The translations under genes and the position numbers were made by a program. Positions 31,988 through 40,180 of a stretch of 64,000 nucleotides of DNA are shown here, in pieces; position 1 is the stretch's first letter; each line of letters begins with the position of its first letter. The DNA comes from SIG440 sp045645485. Its GTDB lineage: Bacteria > Bacillota > Clostridia > Monoglobales > Monoglobaceae. Where the stretch lies: assembly GCA_045645485.1 (NCBI GenBank), contig JAZRIX010000062.1, positions 1-64,000 on the forward strand. The letters are read 5' to 3'. The notes beneath the pieces are model-generated. The model did not search any database and had not been told where the DNA came from. It saw only the letters and a list, made by a program, of their open reading frames with translations.

Positions 31988-32677
31988 TTACTCTTCAAAC
32001 CTCTGAAACTCCTGAATAAACAAATCTGTATGCTTGTTGAGTGCAGTTTCAGCATCAATTCCCATACGCTTTGCCACAGAAACAATTTCAAAAAGCATTT
32101 TGCCTATATATTTTTCTGCAACTTCTGCATCCTGACTCGAAAGCATTACATTCACCATTTTTGATACACTGTCTGCCACAAACAACGGTTCACTAAGAAC
32201 AAAACCGCCCTTGACCGCTTTGTCCTGAATCTTTTCGGCGCGCATCAGCGACGGAAGATATCTGGACACCTCACTCATATCCTGTGCTATGGTTTTTTGC
32301 CCTCTGTCATCACGCTTTATCTGAGCCCAGTTATCAAGCACCTCAGCGCTATCCTTAACCTTTACGTCTCCAAAAACATGGGGATGACGGTGAACAAGCT
32401 TTTTGCAGACCGCATTTATAACATCATCCATATTATATTCATTGTTTTCTGTGCCTATCTGTGCGTGAAAAACAATCTGCAGAAGCAAATCGCCGCTTTC
32501 ATCAGCAACATTTTTCCAATTTTCGCCATCCAGCTCTTCAATAAGCTCATAGCCTTCTTCTATTATATCGTGCTTTATGCTCTGGTGAGTCTGTTCCATA
32601 TCCCATGGACAGCCGCCTTCACCTCTGAGCGTTTTTACTATATCCAACAAATCCTCAAAAGTATACTTTTTTTCCAT
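31988..32677 (-). CDS. mazG: Nucleoside triphosphate pyrophosphohydrolase MazG
   Basis: Housecleaning hydrolase of non-canonical NTPs. Motifs: LRGEGGCPWDMEQTHQSI near residue 16, EEGYELIEELD near 40 (metal-binding E-x-x-E pair), DESGDLLLQIVFHAQIG near 60 (E-x-x-D) and VHRHPHVFGD near 95. This is the short form of 229 residues without the N-terminal methylase domain of YabN. ATG 32677 follows GGAG; an upstream GTG lies inside the ribosome site. Located between the flippase gene and rqcP. Confidence 0.93.
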   Translation of the reverse strand: MEKKYTFEDLLDIVKTLRGEGGCPWDMEQTHQSIKHDIIEEGYELIEELDGENWKNVADESGDLLLQIVFHAQIGTENNEYNMDDVINAVCKKLVHRHPHVFGDVKVKDSAEVLDNWAQIKRDDRGQKTIAQDMSEVSRYLPSLMRAEKIQDKAVKGGFVLSEPLFVADSVSKMVNVMLSSQDAEVAEKYIGKMLFEIVSVAKRMGIDAETALNKHTDLFIQEFQRFEE

Positions 32678-32697
32678 TTTTCTCTCCTGCACTTTCT

Positions 32698-34428
32698 TTA
32701 AAGCAACTTGAACCTTGTCATAATATTTGCCAGTTTTTCGCCCTTGGGCATATTGAGTACATCATCACGTTTGAAACCGCGAACCGCAACAATCGCAATA
32801 AGATAAACAATCATTCCGACACCGATTGCCGCCGCCGTAACAATTTTTGACCCGCCCAGAAATCCTTCCATTATGTTAAACGCAAATGCAACTGCAATTC
32901 CCATTATTGCCGCCGCACAGAAAGGCTTTATTACCATATCAATCAGGCTGAGTTTAACCTTCAGCTTTCCCGTAATACAGAAAATATTCAAAAGTGCAAT
33001 CACGCCGTAGCAAACAGTTGTGGCAACAGGTGCCGCATCAATACCCCATACGGGAATCAACGCATAGTTCATTGCAACCTTGACAATACCGCCGATAAGC
33101 ATATTTATAACAGGCCAGTACACCTTTCCGTAGGACTGAAGAACCGAATTGCTCACCGAAACCAGTGCTACAAAAGGCACAGCAACAGCAAGCTTCTGCA
33201 GCATTAAAGCCGCATAAGCATCAGGATAAAGAATTCTGAGAATAGGCGCCGACAAAACAAAGTATCCCACAGCACACGGCAAAGCAAACAGCATAGTGAT
33301 TCTCAGAACACTTGCCGTGATACCCTGAGCCTCATCCGGCTTTCTTTCAGCAATAGCCGTAGAAATCGCAGGTACACTGCTCATACTGAGACCCACAACA
33401 ATTGTAAGAGGAAGATTGAACATTGTCTGTGCCTGACCGGTATAAATACCGTAAAGTGTATTTGCCTTCTGACGCAGAATCTCAATTCCCTGCCAGCCTT
33501 CTTCCAGTACATCTGCCGCAAACTCCGTACCCGCAGCGAAAAGATAGGAATAATGTTCAAAAACACCTTCGTTTATTACCAGGCGGTTCATTATGGTGGC
33601 AAGATCCACAAGACTTGTAAGACTGGAAACTGAGGCTCCTATGGTTATAGGAATAGCAATAGGTATCAGCTGTTTCAGTATATCCATTCTTGTTCTGGTG
33701 TTTCCGCTCCTGAGAGGTTTGTTCTTTCTTTCCTTGAACGCATAAACAAGCATCATCAGAATCAATGCCAAAAACGTACCTGCTGTTACACCGAAAATTG
33801 CTCCCGTTGCAGCATAGACAGTACGGTTGTGGCTGGTGGAAAACACACCGTCAACCAGAACCTTGTCTTCACCAAGAGCTGTATTGACCGCCATGCCCAT
33901 AAAGGTAGCAGCAACAACAATACCAACTATCATCTTTCCGCTTGCTTCAACAACCTCAGAGCCTGCTGTCGGGTACATATTCTGTTTTCCCTGAAAGTAT
34001 CCTCTGTATGCAGAAACAAGCGAAACAAAGAAAATTGCAGGGGATATAACCTTTATTCCCAAAGCAGATTCAGCATTTCCCAACTGAACCGCCAGCTTGT
34101 CAGCAAAGACAAACAAAGCTGTACTTCCCGCAAGACCTATAATTCCAAGAAGCATAAACGCTGTTTGGAAAATGCGCCTTGCATCATATTCATCGCCTTT
34201 TGCAATACTTTCTGCAACCATCTTTGAGACCGCAATAGGGAATCCTGCCGTTGCAATAATAAACATAAATGTATAAATCTGATATGCAACACTGAAAATT
34301 CCGTTTCCGTCTCCGTCAATAAGCCTGTAAAGAGGCACCTTGAAAAAAGCACCTATAATTTTCACCAGCAGGTTTGCCCCTGCCAGAATCAATGCACCCT
34401 GAATAAATTTTTTACTGCCGCTTTTCAA
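32698..34428 (-). CDS. SpoVB/MurJ-like polysaccharide flippase (MOP superfamily)
   Basis: Membrane transporter with about 14 hydrophobic segments, of the oligosaccharidyl-lipid flippase class. The N-terminus (FIQGALILAGANLLVKIIGAFFKVPLYRLI in pieces) and the motif SAYRGYFQGKQNMYPTA near residue 140 are typical of the SpoVB/YabM group that handles lipid-linked cell-wall or spore-cortex precursors. The gene order flippase-mazG-rqcP equals yabM-yabN-yabO in Bacillus, which supports a YabM-type assignment over SpoVB proper. 576 residues is somewhat long. An AAGGCA/TGCCTT hairpin lies upstream near 34470-34490. Confidence 0.88.
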   Translation of the reverse strand: MKSGSKKFIQGALILAGANLLVKIIGAFFKVPLYRLIDGDGNGIFSVAYQIYTFMFIIATAGFPIAVSKMVAESIAKGDEYDARRIFQTAFMLLGIIGLAGSTALFVFADKLAVQLGNAESALGIKVISPAIFFVSLVSAYRGYFQGKQNMYPTAGSEVVEASGKMIVGIVVAATFMGMAVNTALGEDKVLVDGVFSTSHNRTVYAATGAIFGVTAGTFLALILMMLVYAFKERKNKPLRSGNTRTRMDILKQLIPIAIPITIGASVSSLTSLVDLATIMNRLVINEGVFEHYSYLFAAGTEFAADVLEEGWQGIEILRQKANTLYGIYTGQAQTMFNLPLTIVVGLSMSSVPAISTAIAERKPDEAQGITASVLRITMLFALPCAVGYFVLSAPILRILYPDAYAALMLQKLAVAVPFVALVSVSNSVLQSYGKVYWPVINMLIGGIVKVAMNYALIPVWGIDAAPVATTVCYGVIALLNIFCITGKLKVKLSLIDMVIKPFCAAAIMGIAVAFAFNIMEGFLGGSKIVTAAAIGVGMIVYLIAIVAVRGFKRDDVLNMPKGEKLANIMTRFKLL

Positions 34429-34572
34429 AAAGCCGCCCCCTTGTCTGTCACTTCTTTTCCCCGAAAGGGCAAAGGCAAATTTTGCCTTCGTGTTATAGAA
34501 TACTACAAAAAATCAAAAACGTCAAGTCTGCTTTTGTCGTTGGCAAAAATTCTTCAGTTGCCTCAATCATTC

Positions 34573-34818
34573 TTATTTTTTCTTCACTGCACAATCAAGA
34601 ATAATACCGCCTATAATAAACTGAACCAAAAGACTGAATCCTGCTTTTATAAGCTCAATACAAAGAAAACTGCTTTCAAAATCGCCTGACATTCTCTGAT
34701 TATATTTGTATGCAAGAAAACCAATCAAAAGTACCCAAAAAGCTGACTTGGTTCCATAAAACACCATTCGAAGCGCGGCAGGAGACATTTTTCTCACACA
34801 CTCAAAAAAGCTGTTCAT
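34573..34818 (-). CDS. Small two-helix membrane protein, unknown
   Basis: 81 residues with two hydrophobic stretches (about 22-38 and 58-75) separated by a polar loop, and a KKK end. The family is not one I recognise. An AAGGATG site lies 8 bases before the ATG. It stands alone between the flippase gene and the plus-strand DUF6514 gene. Confidence 0.55.
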   Translation of the reverse strand: MNSFFECVRKMSPAALRMVFYGTKSAFWVLLIGFLAYKYNQRMSGDFESSFLCIELIKAGFSLLVQFIIGGIILDCAVKKK

Positions 34819-35043
34819 TTTATCACATCCTTATCAAAAAATCTCCTTTCAGATTAACATAATATTAGACTTTTTTCAACAAGTAACTTTTTCTTTTTCT
34901 GTTTTTTCCTATAATATCAGGTTTTTCCAGTTATTATTCTATTTTGTCGAATTATGTCGATACTTTCTGATAAAAATATCCGAACCCATGTTATAAAATA
35001 TTGCTATAATCATTGTCGTGAAAAACAATCAGGAGGAAATTTT

Positions 35044-35298
35044 ATGTGTGAAAGTAACAAACATAGTCTTGCGGCAACCTCGCAAGGCATAAACTATTAT
35101 ATTCTTTGCGGAAGCGATGACCACGAACGCCGTTACGGAATACTGGCATCATCAGAGACCGACCCTTCCGACTCTGCCTTCACTGAGAACTTATTTTTCA
35201 CAAAGGAAGAAGCTTTTCAGTGTTGTCAATGGCTTGCCGAAAACACCGTTTGCACCATAACACTTAACGAAGTTCTGGAAAACTTTTACCGTTTCTGA
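35044..35298 (+). CDS. DUF6514 family protein
   Basis: 84 residues, soluble and acidic, starting at ATG 35044 with a strong AGGAGG seven bases upstream. The core NYYILCGSDDHERRYGILAS and the later FFTKEEAFQCCQWLAENTV resemble the clostridial DUF6514 family, which has no known role. It is followed by a strong terminator and is its own transcription unit. The open frame continues upstream without start signals. Confidence 0.7.
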   Translation: MCESNKHSLAATSQGINYYILCGSDDHERRYGILASSETDPSDSAFTENLFFTKEEAFQCCQWLAENTVCTITLNEVLENFYRF

Positions 35299-35310
35299 GC
35301 TCTCAAAAAA

Positions 35311-35341
35311 GTACCCTGTCATACATCATACGACAGGGTAC
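35311..35341. terminator. Terminator of the DUF6514 gene
   Basis: GTACCCTGTC (35311-35320) and GACAGGGTAC (35332-35341) pair perfectly with an 11-base loop, followed by TTTT. Confidence 0.85.
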
Positions 35342-35349
35342 TTTTCAAT

Positions 35350-35556
35350 TTACAATCTTTCACAACTTCGGATGTTTCCGGACAAAATGTCCAAAAAAGG
35401 CTGACCTTCATCCTCAAAAGTGTCCTCGGTATAAAGCATCAGAGTATTATACCCCATTTTGCTGATTATGTCCGCAAAACGCTTTGCCGCCTACACGTTC
35501 ATAAATGCATTACGCGAGCAGTCAATCACTACTCCTATCAAGTTGTTCATATACAT
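35350..35556 (-). pseudogene. Remnant of a GH20-type glycoside hydrolase gene
   Basis: Read from an ATG at 35556 with AAGGAT ahead, the frame gives NLIGVVIDCSRNAFMNV, a TAG stop at 35491-35493, then AAKRFADIISKMGYNTLML continuing YTEDTFEDEGQPF and soon a stop. GVVIDCSRNA..N...RFAD.I.KMGYN.LMLYTEDT is the start of clostridial family-20 hexosaminidase-like proteins of several hundred residues. Only about 69 codons remain, with an internal stop, so this is a dead 5' fragment. The neighbouring radical SAM gene begins its 3' end 25 bases away. Confidence 0.7.
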
Positions 35557-35580
35557 CCTTCTAAAAACCAGTTTATCTGT

Positions 35581-37035
35581 CTACACCAGCTTGTACCATT
35601 CGGGAGTTCCTACACCCTTTGAATGCCATGTTTCAAAGTCAGTTTTCATAACTTCTATAACAGAAATAACATTTTCCTTCTCCAATACTCCGCACAGAAA
35701 TTCATAAAGAAGCTGATATAAGGTTATTCTTTTTACTCCCTGTCCAATCAAGCCCCTTTTATTCCAGAAATCAGCCAATCCCGAGTAAAAATCAAATGGA
35801 TTGTCAAAAAATTCAAGAGCCTTTTCAAGGGTTTTGTAAAATCTTCCCGAATTGAAATACCGTTCCAGAACATCCTCAACGCATTTCAGCTTTATTACAT
35901 CCTCATAGGTCAGCCAATTGGTAGAAAAAACCTCATAAGGCGCAAAACAGTTATATTTTATGTTGTAATCCTCTGCCTTTTTTCGAAGAGATGAACCTTT
36001 GAGAAGCTTCAAAAATCCCAACTGCATAACGTGAGGCTTCATTCCATATACCTGATTGAACGATTCTTTGAATGTCTTTAGGTCTTCAAAAGGGAGACCT
36101 GCAATCAAATCAAGATGCAGCATCACATTTGTATGTTCACGCAAATTTCTGACGTTTTCACTGAGTCTGTCAAGGTTCATCGTACGGCTTATCTCGGATA
36201 TTGTACGTTCATTGGTGCTTTGCACACCAATTTCAAACTGAAACTTTCCTGCGGGTGCCGTCTTCAGCAATTCAATGGCTTCGCCGCTTATCAAATCCGC
36301 TCCTATTTCAAAATGGAAACAAGTATCTCCATCCAGTTCAAGACAATACCTCCAGATTTCCAGAGCACGTTTTTTGTCGGCATTAAAGGTTCTGTCAACA
36401 AACTTTACCGTCATAACGCCTGCATCTGCAAACCATTTCAGCTCTTTTTTTACTCTCTCAATGTTCAGAAAACGTACCCCTTCATCCACCGATGAAAGAC
36501 AGTACGCACAACTGAACGGACAGCCTCGGCTGGTTTCATAATATACAAGCTTTTCGCCATTCACAACATCCTCCAAATCCTCCTGTGTATAAGGAAACGG
36601 AAGTTCATCCATAGGCAATGGAGCTGCACACTTCAACACACTTCGTTCTTCGGGCATATTCTTCAGGAATTCACATATATAACTCTCACCTTCACCGCAA
36701 AGAACATAGTCAACGAACTGACAAGCCTTCAGAATGTTTTCCCCATCAAAAGAAACCTCAGGACCGCCCAGAAAGATTTTGCACTCAGGTCTCATCTGTT
36801 TCAGGTTGCGGCATAGTTCAAGCACTCTGCCGATATTCCATATATAGCAGGAAAAACCGTATACGTCCGCATGAGACATATACAGTTTTTCAAGTATGCC
36901 GTTTGACGGTTCATTTATGGTAAATTCCACAAATCTGCAATCTATACCGCCACCAAGACACACCTGAGTCAGATATCTCACTGCAATGTTGGTATGGACA
37001 TATTTTGCATTTACGGCAACAAACAACGTTTTCAT
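35581..37035 (-). CDS. B12-binding radical SAM protein (DUF4080 type)
   Basis: An N-terminal cobalamin-binding-like domain (residues 1-140, FVAVNAKYVHTNIAVRYL and ADVYGFSCYIWN, LGGPEVSF) precedes a radical SAM barrel with the 4Fe-4S motif CPFSCAYC near 172 and GVQSTNERTISEI near 272. A C-terminal DUF4080 domain follows. No DxHxxG cobalamin motif is obvious, so cobalamin may not be bound through His. The substrate is unknown. It begins 1 base after luxS ends, in an operon rnc, Elp3-like, luxS, this gene. Confidence 0.88.
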   Translation of the reverse strand: MKTLFVAVNAKYVHTNIAVRYLTQVCLGGGIDCRFVEFTINEPSNGILEKLYMSHADVYGFSCYIWNIGRVLELCRNLKQMRPECKIFLGGPEVSFDGENILKACQFVDYVLCGEGESYICEFLKNMPEERSVLKCAAPLPMDELPFPYTQEDLEDVVNGEKLVYYETSRGCPFSCAYCLSSVDEGVRFLNIERVKKELKWFADAGVMTVKFVDRTFNADKKRALEIWRYCLELDGDTCFHFEIGADLISGEAIELLKTAPAGKFQFEIGVQSTNERTISEISRTMNLDRLSENVRNLREHTNVMLHLDLIAGLPFEDLKTFKESFNQVYGMKPHVMQLGFLKLLKGSSLRKKAEDYNIKYNCFAPYEVFSTNWLTYEDVIKLKCVEDVLERYFNSGRFYKTLEKALEFFDNPFDFYSGLADFWNKRGLIGQGVKRITLYQLLYEFLCGVLEKENVISVIEVMKTDFETWHSKGVGTPEWYKLV

Positions 37036-37503
37036 TTAGTTTTCTCCCGCCTCATAAGTCAGACCGTCTTCGGTTTCATTTTTAATTTTTTCAAGATATG
37101 CCTTTGCTTCCGCTTTGGCAAGTTCTGTGTCCAGATTTCTGTAATTGCCGCATTCAATCTCACTGGAACCTGGCATTTCTCCGCTGAAATCTGCAATTTC
37201 CCCAAGAACACGTTTCACCTCGTCAAGAACCGCTGAATGTACTGCATTTCTCACAAGAAGATAAAAACCCGTCTGACAGCCCATAGGTCCTACATATATT
37301 ACACTGTCCTTAAGCTCACCGTTTCGCATAAATGTGGCAAAAAGATGTTCAAAGGAATGCATAAGGGCATTGGACATAACCTCTCCTGTATTGGGTTTTC
37401 GCATACGAATATCGTAGGTTGTTATGTCTCCGTCGATTCTGGAAATATAGATTCTCTCACTGATAAATCTGTGGTCAACCGTAAAGCTTGCAATTTTCTG
37501 CAT
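37036..37503 (-). CDS. luxS: S-ribosylhomocysteine lyase
   Basis: Splits S-ribosylhomocysteine into homocysteine and DPD, the precursor of autoinducer-2. The metal motif HSFEHLFATFMRN (His 49 and 53) and GPMGCQTGFYL (Cys near 110) are present, with the opening F.VDH. segment (SFTVDHRFI). At 155 residues it is normal. It is encoded 2 bases after the Elp3-like gene; no pfs/mtnN nucleosidase gene is in the window. The visible role is methyl-cycle recycling; signalling is not shown by sequence. Confidence 0.95.
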   Translation of the reverse strand: MQKIASFTVDHRFISERIYISRIDGDITTYDIRMRKPNTGEVMSNALMHSFEHLFATFMRNGELKDSVIYVGPMGCQTGFYLLVRNAVHSAVLDEVKRVLGEIADFSGEMPGSSEIECGNYRNLDTELAKAEAKAYLEKIKNETEDGLTYEAGEN

Positions 37504-37505
37504 TT

Positions 37506-38474
37506 TTATCCCTCTCTGACTTTCAATCTTATATTAAATTTTTTAGCAAAGTATTCAACATTCATTCTCTTGTGTCCAATTACCTTGGATACTTCACCCT
37601 TGTCGCAAGTATATTCATACTCACAGTCACGCACACCGTCCATCAGAAACTGAAACCTGAGTCTGTCTCTGTAGATCAGGCTTTCAACCAGTTCACCAAA
37701 GGCCTGATGATACGGACCTGCAACAACATTCCCTTCGCTTTCCAAATCCTCCGAGGAATGCAGACCTATACGTATAACATCAATTTTATGTTTTCTGAAG
37801 GCTTTCACCGCACGCTTTGCATGCTGTGCCGCAGTCATTACCTCCAAAGGGGCATACTCACCCCTGTTATACAACTGTTCAAGGGTTGTTCCTTTGAGAA
37901 CCAGAACAGGATATATTCTTACGCAGTCAGGCTTCAGCTTTACAATATCGCAAACTGTCCGCCAATCCTTATTGGCATCCGAGCCGTACATTCCCAGCAT
38001 CATCTGATGTCCCAAAGAAATCCCGTACTCCCGTATCAGCTTTGATGCTTTCACAACATCCCCAAAGCTGTGTCCTCTGTTATTCAGCCGCAAAACTTCA
38101 TCATCACTGCTTTGAACACCCAGCTCCACGGTTGTTACGTTGTGTTTTTTCAGCAGGTCCAATATTTCGCGGTTTATGTAATCGGGTCGGGTAGACACAC
38201 GTATCCCGTCAATCACCGAACCAAATTCATTGGCTACCTTCAAAAAAGTTTCCTGAGTTTCAAGCTCAAGTCCTGTGAAGCTCCCGCCAAAAAACGCAAT
38301 TTCAACGGCAGAGTTTTGACTGTCGATTGTATTCAGGAACTTCGCAATCATACTTCTCACGCTGTCTGTTGTAATGTCAGTGTCCACGCCTGTAATCTTT
38401 GTCTGATTGCAAAAAGCACAATCGTGAGGGCATCCTCTGTGCGGTATAAATATGGGCAGATTATATTTTCTCAT
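37506..38474 (-). CDS. Elp3-like radical SAM protein without acetyltransferase domain
   Basis: Radical SAM barrel of 322 residues with CPHDCAFC at 15-22, GGSFTGLE near 64, STRPDYI near 95 and ELGVQSSDDEVL near 115, the pattern of Elp3/YhcC-type enzymes. The GNAT acetyltransferase domain of true Elp3 is absent, so it is not a tRNA elongator enzyme proper. The gene overlaps rnc by 4 bases. Function unknown; the association with rnc is frequent in Clostridia. Confidence 0.88.
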   Translation of the reverse strand: MRKYNLPIFIPHRGCPHDCAFCNQTKITGVDTDITTDSVRSMIAKFLNTIDSQNSAVEIAFFGGSFTGLELETQETFLKVANEFGSVIDGIRVSTRPDYINREILDLLKKHNVTTVELGVQSSDDEVLRLNNRGHSFGDVVKASKLIREYGISLGHQMMLGMYGSDANKDWRTVCDIVKLKPDCVRIYPVLVLKGTTLEQLYNRGEYAPLEVMTAAQHAKRAVKAFRKHKIDVIRIGLHSSEDLESEGNVVAGPYHQAFGELVESLIYRDRLRFQFLMDGVRDCEYEYTCDKGEVSKVIGHKRMNVEYFAKKFNIRLKVREG

Positions 38475-39133
38475 TTCTTTTTCATTCTTTCAAAAGCATC
38501 CTTTGCCGCATTCTGCTCAGCACATTTGCGACTCTTTCCACGTCCGCAGCCAATAACTTTGTTTTCATACACTGCTTCAACAGAAAAACTGGGATTATGA
38601 TCCGGACCTGTTTTTTCCTTTAGTGTGTATCTCACAACTTCAGTATTTTTATCGCGCTTCTGGAAAAAAATCTGAATTTCTGATTTATAATTCACATCGC
38701 CTGAAACTTCCACATTCCTGATTCTGTCACCAAAAACCTTCAGTGTCCATTGTTTTGCTGTTTCATCGTCACTGTCAAGATAAATGGCACCCAGAACTGC
38801 TTCAAAAGTATCTGCCAGAATTGATGCTTTGTGAATACCGTCACTTTTTGTTTCGGACCTTCCGAATCTTATGCCACTGCCAAGGTCAAGGGTCTCTGCA
38901 AGCTCTGCCAGAGACTTTTCACATACCAATGCGGCACGGATTTTTGTCAAAGCACCTTCATCACAGTCAGGAAATAACCTATAAATTTCTGTAGCAATTA
39001 CATATGACAACACACTGTCACCCAGAAATTCCAGACGCTGATTACTTTCTTTTTTCATATCATTTGCCAGAGAAATATGGGTCAGTGCCAACTCCAGCAA
39101 TTCTTTATTTTTGAACTCATATCCAATATTCAT
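38471..39133 (-). CDS. rnc: Ribonuclease III
   Basis: Double-strand-specific endoribonuclease for rRNA and mRNA processing. The catalytic signature QRLEFLGDSVLSYVIA lies at residues 31-46, and a second acidic site DTFEAVLGAIYLD at about 105-117. The dsRNA-binding domain covers 150-220 (YKSEIQIFFQKR, GCGRGKSRKCAEQNAAKDAF). AGGTG precedes the ATG. First gene of the rnc, Elp3-like, luxS, radical SAM transcript. Confidence 0.95.
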   Translation of the reverse strand: MNIGYEFKNKELLELALTHISLANDMKKESNQRLEFLGDSVLSYVIATEIYRLFPDCDEGALTKIRAALVCEKSLAELAETLDLGSGIRFGRSETKSDGIHKASILADTFEAVLGAIYLDSDDETAKQWTLKVFGDRIRNVEVSGDVNYKSEIQIFFQKRDKNTEVVRYTLKEKTGPDHNPSFSVEAVYENKVIGCGRGKSRKCAEQNAAKDAFERMKKK

Positions 39134-39233
39134 ATTTTTTCACCTGTTCTTTTGTCTGTTCTCGGGCGGAATCTCACCGCTACTGTCATAAAATTTTTTC
39201 TATATCAAAACTCTTCCCATTATAGAAAAAAGA

Positions 39234-39256
39234 GACTGTCACCGTTGATGACAGTC
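39234..39256 (-). terminator. Terminator of acpP
   Basis: GACTGTCA (39234-39241) pairs with TGACAGTC (39249-39256); CTTTTTTC follows on the minus strand. Confidence 0.8.
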
Positions 39257-39264
39257 CGTAAGCA

Positions 39265-39498
39265 TTATTTCAGATTTTCTTTGATGTAGTTAACTGCATC
39301 ACCTACTGTTGAAATTTCTTCAGCTTCTTCATCTGAAATTTCCATATCATATTCTTCTTCAAAGGCCATCATCAACTGAACCAGATCCAGAGAGTCTGCT
39401 TCAAGATCATTTATGAACGAAGCATCCATTGTAATAAGGTTTTCGTCAATATCGAGCTGCTCTGCTGTAATTTCTTTTACCTTTTCAAAAATATCCAT
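39265..39498 (-). CDS. acpP: Acyl carrier protein
   Basis: Carries acyl chains during fatty-acid synthesis. The phosphopantetheine site DSLDLVQL holds the modified Ser near residue 37. It is 77 residues and strongly acidic. ATG 39498 has GGAGG ahead at the right distance; the frame is open upstream but without start signals. It has its own promoter at 39532-39560 and terminator, so it is a single-gene unit. Confidence 0.95.
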   Translation of the reverse strand: MDIFEKVKEITAEQLDIDENLITMDASFINDLEADSLDLVQLMMAFEEEYDMEISDEEAEEISTVGDAVNYIKENLK

Positions 39499-39531
39499 AT
39501 AGTAGTCCTCCAATCTTTTTGTTTTTAAAAC

Positions 39532-39560
39532 ATAATAACACAAACCAAACATACAGTCAA
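39532..39560 (-). promoter_or_regulatory. Promoter of acpP
   Basis: Minus strand: -35 TTGACT (39555-39560), 17-base spacer, -10 TATTAT (39532-39537), 33 bases ahead of the start codon. Confidence 0.7.
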
Positions 39561-39599
39561 TACAAAATTTGTTATTTTTTCCCCGACAGGGTATGTTTT

Positions 39600-40154
39600 T
39601 TATTTAAAAGTGATAAGTCGACGGTTTTTAACAACATAATCAAGGCCCGAATAAACAGTCAGAGCCACAGCAAGTGCAACAAGCCAGAAGGTAACAGCAC
39701 TCCACCAGGCATCACCAAACTTCAGCATTCCGCCCAATGCAAGGTCAAGCATTACAGCAATTATCGCCGCCATCTGGGAAACAGTCTTGGCTTTGCCCCA
39801 TGAGCTTGCGGCAATTACTGTGTTTTCACCCATAGCAAGCTGACGTACACCCGTAACAATAAGCTCTCTGGAAATAATAATCATAATAACCCATGAGTTA
39901 ATGAAAGGTGCATCAATACCAAGCATACAAACCAATGCGGAAATAGTCAGTATCTTGTCCGCAAGAGGATCCATAAGCTTTCCGAAGGTAGTAACCTGAT
40001 TGTTCTTTCTTGCAAGATAACCGTCCAACTGGTCAGTAAGGGATGCAACTGCAAAAATAATTATCGCCGCCCAATAGAATCCGGACAGCAGTGCCCACAT
40101 AAAAAAGGGCACCATTATAACTCTAATTAAAGTAAGCATATTAGGTGTATTCAT
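39600..40154 (-). CDS. pgsA: CDP-diacylglycerol-glycerol-3-phosphate 3-phosphatidyltransferase
   Basis: Makes phosphatidylglycerol phosphate in the membrane. The CDP-alcohol phosphotransferase signature DQLDGYLARKNNQ..GKLMDPLADK (D-x2-D-G-x2-A-R-x8-G-x3-D-x3-D) lies at residues 42-65. Five or six membrane segments are visible in 184 residues. It follows rimO by 26 bases, an order common in Firmicutes (rimO-pgsA). Confidence 0.95.
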   Translation of the reverse strand: MNTPNMLTLIRVIMVPFFMWALLSGFYWAAIIIFAVASLTDQLDGYLARKNNQVTTFGKLMDPLADKILTISALVCMLGIDAPFINSWVIMIIISRELIVTGVRQLAMGENTVIAASSWGKAKTVSQMAAIIAVMLDLALGGMLKFGDAWWSAVTFWLVALAVALTVYSGLDYVVKNRRLITFK

Positions 40155-40180
40155 CTTTCTTCTCCTTTTCGTTTCACAGA

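Noticed and set aside
36994..38600. Plus-strand frames opposite luxS, the Elp3-like gene and rnc.
   Set aside because: They mirror well-supported minus-strand genes and have no ribosome sites.
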